Of a DNA stretch of 64,000 nucleotides, positions 59,988 through 64,000 are shown piece by piece. Position numbers and translations under genes: made by a program. The notes below the pieces were generated by a model. It searched no databases. It was given only the letters and a program-made list of their open reading frames with translations, and was not told the origin of the DNA. The stretch's first letter is position 1, and each line of letters starts with the position of its first letter. The DNA is from Bacillus oleivorans. GTDB taxonomy: Bacteria; Bacillota; Bacilli; Bacillales; JC228. Where the stretch lies: contig NZ_OAOP01000011.1 in the NCBI RefSeq assembly GCF_900207585.1, positions 1-64,000 of the forward strand, in the 5' to 3' direction.

Positions 59988-61553
59988 TTACATCAATTTT
60001 AGTTTCTCTAAGATTTGCTGATACTCGCGATCTAAGGTTGCTACATCATCCTTTGGACTCGGCATACTTAACCTGCTGATTAATTCTGTTAATCTGGTTT
60101 CAAGCAGCAGCTTTTCTTCAGGGTTCTTCTCCTCTACTTGGTTTTTCCGCTGATTCCATTCGAGTATCGTGCCTGTAAAAGGTTCAACCGTCTCATTATG
60201 AAAAATCCAAAGATGGTCGGCAACCTGATCCACAAACCTGCGATCATGGGACGTAAATAAAACAGTACCTGGATATGCGAGCAATAAATCCTCGACCGCC
60301 TCGATGGCGTCAATATCAAGATGATTGGTGGGTTCGTCTAAAACCAGCAGATTATAGTCAGTCGTGACTAACTTAGCAAAAGCCGCTTTTACCCGCTCAC
60401 CGCCACTTAAAGCTTTCATTTTTTTCTTTACATCATCTTCCTTTAATCGAAGACGCCCCAGCACCGTCCGTATCATGGTCTGTGACATGGTACTCTCATG
60501 AGAAAGATAATCCAGTACTGTTTGTTCTGTGGGTAAATGCTCAAGCTGCTGTTCAAAAAATCCAATCTTTAGATTTTGGGCGAGTTCCACTCCATCATTT
60601 GAAAATATTTGCTTTAGCAAGGTGGTTTTTCCGCATCCATTCGGCCCTATAATTGCTGTCTTCGAACCTTTCGTCACAGTCAATCTTGGGGTGGTGTACA
60701 ATTTTTTCTGAGAAAAGCTTTTTGAAAGCTCCGGTGTCATGATTAGATGGGACCGATGGATTTCTGTAAACGAGAGATATTCCAGAATAATTTTATCTGG
60801 TTCTACAGGTTTTTTAACTTCTTCTAGCCGGTCTAATCTTTCTTTTACAACTTTTGCAACCCGTTCTATTTTCCCTTTCTTTGCAGATGCTTTATTTTTA
60901 TAAAGCTGCCATTCCGAGTTTCCCATTCTTGAAGGGGGTTTGGTCATGCCTTTCGCCTGTTCTTGCTTATCACGATACCTTTTTAAGAGCCTCTGCTTCT
61001 CTTTTTCATATTTTTCATACGCTTCATTCTGCAATTCCCATTGCCGCTTTTTTTCTTCCTCATAAAAGGAGTAATTTCCCTTATAACTAGTCAGCCTTCC
61101 ATCCGCAATTTCCCAAATTTCGGTACAAACCTTATCTAAAAGGGACCGGTCATGTGATACGATTACAAATGCTCCTTTAAAAGTCATCAGTCTGTTTTCT
61201 AAGTCTTCGATTCGTTTCCAGTCCAAGTGGTTAGTTGGTTCATCTAATAGTAAAATGTCCGCTTCAGCCGCAAAAGCTTCTTCCAGCCGCTTTAGTGTTT
61301 GCTCGCCGCCGCTTAAACTTGAATTCGCATATTCAGAATCTAGCTGCTTCACATAAGTAAAACTCCCATACCAGCTGATGACAGCATCAACCTCGAATTC
61401 TCCGATTAATCCTTTAAAGAGAAGCGATTTCCCAACCCCATTTTTCCCAACTAGGCCAATTCGATCTCCTTTATAGAGTTTTAATTCAGGAATATCAAAA
61501 ATAATGCGATCCTTAATCATGCATTTTAGCTGATGAGCCTGTAAAAATAACAT
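59988..61553 (-). CDS. ABC-F ATPase, antibiotic ribosome-protection type
   Basis: A 521-residue protein with two ABC domains and no membrane helices. Walker A GLVGKNGVGKS and AIIGPNGCGKT, signatures LSGGEQT and LSGGERVK, Walker B LLLDEPTNHLD and LVLDEPTNHLD. A charged linker (about 160-250, KRYRDKQEQAKG) joins them; size and linker fit the Vga/Msr/VmlR group that expels lincosamides, streptogramins or pleuromutilins from the ribosome. A full attenuator precedes the gene, as for vmlR-type genes. Its specificity cannot be read from sequence. Confidence 0.85.
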   Translation of the reverse strand: MLFLQAHQLKCMIKDRIIFDIPELKLYKGDRIGLVGKNGVGKSLLFKGLIGEFEVDAVISWYGSFTYVKQLDSEYANSSLSGGEQTLKRLEEAFAAEADILLLDEPTNHLDWKRIEDLENRLMTFKGAFVIVSHDRSLLDKVCTEIWEIADGRLTSYKGNYSFYEEEKKRQWELQNEAYEKYEKEKQRLLKRYRDKQEQAKGMTKPPSRMGNSEWQLYKNKASAKKGKIERVAKVVKERLDRLEEVKKPVEPDKIILEYLSFTEIHRSHLIMTPELSKSFSQKKLYTTPRLTVTKGSKTAIIGPNGCGKTTLLKQIFSNDGVELAQNLKIGFFEQQLEHLPTEQTVLDYLSHESTMSQTMIRTVLGRLRLKEDDVKKKMKALSGGERVKAAFAKLVTTDYNLLVLDEPTNHLDIDAIEAVEDLLLAYPGTVLFTSHDRRFVDQVADHLWIFHNETVEPFTGTILEWNQRKNQVEEKNPEEKLLLETRLTELISRLSMPSPKDDVATLDREYQQILEKLKLM

Positions 61554-61588
61554 TAAAAAACCTCCCTGAAACTCGTTCCAGAGAGGTT
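61554..61588 (-). terminator. Attenuator terminator that also covers the ABC-F ribosome site
   Basis: On the minus strand AACCTCTCTGGAACGAG folds against CAGGGAGGTT and is followed by seven T, two bases before the ATG. The 3' arm contains the AGGGAGG ribosome site, so the hairpin can block both transcription and initiation. Its 5' arm TCTGGAACGAG is the exact complement of a segment at 61759-61769. Confidence 0.88.
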
Positions 61589-61623
61589 ATCCGCAAAAAG
61601 TATGGTGGCATGCCTATTCCTAA

Positions 61624-61662
61624 TCAAAGAAATGACAGGAAAGCTAAGTAAAAATAAACCAT
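61624..61662 (-). CDS. Candidate leader peptide in ABC-F leader
   Basis: MVYFYLAFLSFL, 12 codons after an AGAGGG site with 6-base spacing. It lies between the antiterminator segment and the terminator. Ribosome stalling here or at the upstream mini-ORF could control read-through. Confidence 0.5.
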   Translation of the reverse strand: MVYFYLAFLSFL

Positions 61663-61751
61663 GAGCTTCCCTCTTATTTTACAGGAAAACTCTTAATGAA
61701 CTTAGCGGCACTTTATACTTAGTTGACGGAGAGCCAAAAATAGACAGACTG

Positions 61752-61811
61752 ATCCTATCTGGAACGAGAAAAAATCATATTGTTGATAACTCGTTTTAAA
61801 CTAGATAGGAT
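61752..61811 (-). promoter_or_regulatory. Upstream leader hairpin (anti-antiterminator)
   Basis: ATCCTATCT...ACGAG pairs with CTCGT...AGATAGGAT. The 3' part (CTCGTTCCAGA on the minus strand) can instead pair with the terminator's 5' arm, releasing the gene. Classical 1:2 / 2:3 / 3:4 attenuation layout. Confidence 0.75.
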
Positions 61812-61822
61812 TATAGCCACAT
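61811..61822 (-). CDS. Candidate 3-codon leader (MWL)
   Basis: ATG TGG CTA TAA ends on the first base pair of the upstream hairpin. A ribosome paused on it would cover segment 1 and free segment 2 to form the antiterminator. The ribosome site (GAAGAGAG) is weak; assignment is tentative. Confidence 0.35.
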   Translation of the reverse strand: MWL

Positions 61823-61893
61823 TGCTCTCTTCGTCACCCTTTCACTCTTAAGATACACCCATTGTATTCCATATATTTGTATATAGCAACTGG

Positions 61894-63093
61894 TTATGAT
61901 AAAACCTTTTCAATTCGTTCAATCGCCCAGTTTAATTCCTCTTTTGTAATAACAAGTGGAGGAGCAAAACGAATTACGTTATCATGAGTTTCTTTACATA
62001 AAAGTCCTTCTTCTTTTAGGGCTTCACAGTAAGGACGTGCGGCCTGGTTCAGTTCAACCCCAATAAATAATCCTCTTCCTCTTACTTCTTTAATCATTGG
62101 ATTGGCAATCTTTTTAAGTTTCTCTAAGAAATATTCGCCTAGCTCATGAGAGTTTTCATGTAATTTTTCTTCCTCTATTACTTCCAATGATGCGATTGAT
62201 ACGGCACAAGCCATCGGGTTACCGCCAAAGGTAGATCCATGTGAACCTGGATTGAACACTCCTAGAATATCTTTGTTTGCTGCCACACAAGAGATTGGGA
62301 ATACACCTCCGCCTAATGCTTTTCCTAAAATGTACATATCAGGCACTAGATCTTCCCATTCACAAGCGAACATTTTACCTGAACGACCTAACCCTGCTTG
62401 AATTTCATCCGCAATAAATAAAACATTATGCTGCTTGCAAAGCTCATAAGCTTTTTTCAAGAAACCTGGAGGCGGAATCACAATTCCCGCTTCCCCTTGG
62501 ATTGGTTCGATAATAAATGCTGCCGTGTTTGGAGTAATTGCTGCTTCAAGTTCAGCAATGTCTCCATAAGGGACAAGCTTAATTCCAGGCAGCATTGGAC
62601 CAAAGCCGCGCTTATATTCCGCTTCAGAGGAAAGCGAAACCGCTGTCATAGTCCGACCGTGGAAATTCCCTTCACAACCGATAATCTCAGCCTTATTTTC
62701 TTCGACTCCCTTTACGTCATACGCCCATCTTCTTGCAGCTTTAATTGCAGTTTCCACTGCTTCTGCTCCCGTATTCATTGGGAGCGCCATTTCCTTTTCA
62801 GTCAATCTGCACACTTTCTCTAACCAAGGGCCTAATTGATCATTATGAAACGCACGTGATGTTAATGTAACACGATCAGCCTGGTTTTTTAATGCTTCAA
62901 TAATTTTTGGATGGCGGTGCCCCTGATTAACTGCGGAATAGGCACTTAACATATCCATATAACGGTTTCCTTCAGGGTCTTCTACCCATATTCCCTCTGC
63001 TTTAGAAACTACGATTGGCAGCGGATTATAGTTTTTTGCACCGTACTTTTCGGTTACTTCTATGAGACTTTCTGATTTAGTCTGTATCGCCAT
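61894..63093 (-). CDS. rocD: Ornithine aminotransferase
   Basis: A 399-residue class III PLP enzyme: [50 protein letters not shown] (PLP aspartate) and ILGKALGGG (PLP lysine), with [14 protein letters not shown]. Converts ornithine and 2-oxoglutarate to glutamate semialdehyde and glutamate in arginine catabolism. GGAGGG site before ATG. Single gene here, without rocE/rocF. Confidence 0.95.
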   Translation of the reverse strand: MAIQTKSESLIEVTEKYGAKNYNPLPIVVSKAEGIWVEDPEGNRYMDMLSAYSAVNQGHRHPKIIEALKNQADRVTLTSRAFHNDQLGPWLEKVCRLTEKEMALPMNTGAEAVETAIKAARRWAYDVKGVEENKAEIIGCEGNFHGRTMTAVSLSSEAEYKRGFGPMLPGIKLVPYGDIAELEAAITPNTAAFIIEPIQGEAGIVIPPPGFLKKAYELCKQHNVLFIADEIQAGLGRSGKMFACEWEDLVPDMYILGKALGGGVFPISCVAANKDILGVFNPGSHGSTFGGNPMACAVSIASLEVIEEEKLHENSHELGEYFLEKLKKIANPMIKEVRGRGLFIGVELNQAARPYCEALKEEGLLCKETHDNVIRFAPPLVITKEELNWAIERIEKVLS

Positions 63094-63194
63094 AACAAGT
63101 CCCTCCTATTATTAACTCTTCCTCTATTGTACATGAAAAAGACTTTTTATTTGAAGTAGGATTATTTATTCAAGCATATGCAAGAAAATTAGGC

Positions 63195-63222
63195 AAAAAA
63201 AATAAGCCCCACACGGCTTATT
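63195..63222 (-). terminator. Terminator overlapping the end of yugI
   Basis: AATAAGCC and GGCTTATT around six bases; on the minus strand a T tract follows. The stem includes the last codons of yugI. Confidence 0.8.
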
Positions 63223-63610
63223 TTTTAATTAAATCTTCTCTTTTAGATTGTTCAATCCACTCTGTTAATTTATCCTTTAGTGTATTAAAACCACTTGGAG
63301 CTTCTTCAATCTTAGGCTGAACTTGACGGGCAGGTTTCGGTTTACGAGCAGTTTGAGGTTTTTGTGGAGCCTCTTGCGTAGCTTTAATAGAAAGAGCAAT
63401 CTTTCCGCTTTCCTCTACAGATAACACTTTTACCTGTACTTCGTCTCCGACTTTTAAATGTTCATTCACATCTTTAACGAACCCGTGAGTAATTTCAGAA
63501 ATATGAACAAGACCTTGGGTTTCGTCGTCAAGGGCAACGAATGCACCATAAGGTTGAATTCCCGTTACCTTTCCAGTGTGTACTGAACCTACTTCATATT
63601 GATTTGCCAT
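63218..63610 (-). CDS. yugI: S1-domain general stress protein YugI (GSP13)
   Basis: A 130-residue RNA-binding protein: one S1 domain (residues 6-75, VGSVHTGKVTGIQPYGAFVAL, GLVHISEITHGFV) followed by a basic, proline-rich tail. Binds ribosomes in B. subtilis and is stress-induced. Length as in YugI. Confidence 0.93.
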   Translation of the reverse strand: MANQYEVGSVHTGKVTGIQPYGAFVALDDETQGLVHISEITHGFVKDVNEHLKVGDEVQVKVLSVEESGKIALSIKATQEAPQKPQTARKPKPARQVQPKIEEAPSGFNTLKDKLTEWIEQSKREDLIKK

Positions 63611-63792
63611 GGTAACACTCCTAATTAACTATTTATCCTTTTAACAAGCATTTATAGATTATACCATACGATAGGAACGCGGGCAAAAAAACTGGGGAAT
63701 GGGATAAATTGGTATAAAATATAAATACACGTATAATTCAGACAAAGCTGGTTAAACTTATAACAGGCTTTCTAAGTATTCCCCCTTTTTGG

Positions 63793-63822
63793 CAGATAAG
63801 CTCCTTGCTTATCTGTTTTTTT
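63793..63822 (+). terminator. Terminator in the yugF leader
   Basis: CAGATAAGC and GCTTATCTG with a 5-base loop and TTTTTTT on the plus strand, 74 bp before the yugF start and with no plus-strand gene upstream. It would end a short leader or small RNA. Confidence 0.7.
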
Positions 63823-63895
63823 ATTGCCCTCATTCTTTGTTTTATTCACAGGTCCTTGGGTAAAATAAGGATTGATTGGGAAAGGGGGATGAACT

Positions 63896-64000
63896 TTGAC
63901 TGAAGTAGGGGCGATTCAGCCAATAAACGGAACCGAACTTTACTATGAATATCACCGGCATTATAATTCTAGCGAAACCATCCTCTTAATTCATGGTTTC
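63896..64000 (+). CDS. yugF: Alpha/beta hydrolase YugF, N-terminal part (window edge)
   Basis: TTG start with AAAGGGGGATG upstream. The 35 visible codons (NGTELYYEYHRHYNSSETIL, then LIHGF) match the strand leading to the oxyanion HGF motif of YugF-type hydrolases, next to yugI as in B. subtilis. Continues beyond the window. Confidence 0.75.
   Translation, partial: MTEVGAIQPINGTELYYEYHRHYNSSETILLIHGF

Overview
The window is low-GC chromosomal DNA from an endospore-forming member of the Bacillaceae. The evidence is the gerQ-cwlJ spore germination pair, strong AAGGAGG-type ribosome sites with ATG, GTG and TTG starts, and a block of genes named after B. subtilis relatives (yugO, yugN, pgi, yugJ, yugI and the start of yugF). 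Species cannot be fixed by eye; a Bacillus, Neobacillus or Mesobacillus-like organism is my best guess.

Layout. 1-3.6 kb: an IS3-type insertion sequence end, then a LysR regulator divergent from a gltS-peptidase operon. 3.6-6.2 kb: accessory scar DNA with a decayed PemK/MazF-like toxin gene, small unknown genes and the 3' half of a tRNA-Val gene with integrase-arm-like repeats. 6.2-20.2 kb: a sulfur and thiol island. It holds a thioredoxin, a glutaredoxin, a SoxB-like phosphoesterase, a methyltransferase, DUF302, and a CstR-type persulfide regulon (CstR, two TusA-type proteins counting one fusion, rhodaneses, DsrE, a rhodanese-metallo-beta-lactamase fusion and a TauE/SafE exporter). Four matching 16-bp operators sit at the cstR, tusA, rhodanese and sulfurtransferase promoters. 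Upstream lies a seven-gene operon of OsmC, two ResA-like proteins, CcdA, a membrane protein and a two-component system. 20.3-28.1 kb: relics and a 6.5-kb island bounded by 44-bp direct repeats that are the 3' half of a tRNA-Ala(GGC) gene. The island carries a run of very small membrane and secreted proteins, two lipoproteins, a phosphoesterase and a broken secreted protein next to a possible immunity protein.

28.4-40.7 kb: gerQ-cwlJ, decayed genes (sporulenol cyclase, an epimerase), tag, a DUF3231 protein, an unusual truncated FtsZ homologue, a flavin monooxygenase, a two-gene cassette of 696- and 822-residue proteins of unknown function, and a PAS histidine kinase. 40.8-42.1 kb is a decayed IS1182-type element; a 349-bp transposase-less relative lies at 56.4-56.7 kb. 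42-64 kb is mostly ordinary core metabolism: intracellular serine protease, polar amino-acid ABC transporter, CstA with a LytTR regulator, DedA, YugO/YugN, Pgi, a large secreted beta-propeller protein, an alcohol dehydrogenase, an ABC-F protein behind a textbook attenuator, RocD, YugI and YugF.

Most notable for follow-up: an FtsZ-like protein that keeps the T7 catalytic loop but has lost the GTP-binding part; the 696/822 cassette; an array of 11 GAGC-type motifs spaced 20-21 bp apart upstream of pgi; the paired tRNA-fragment att scars; the CstR operator set; and the four-segment attenuator in front of the ABC-F gene. All family names come from reading the translations, not from database searches.
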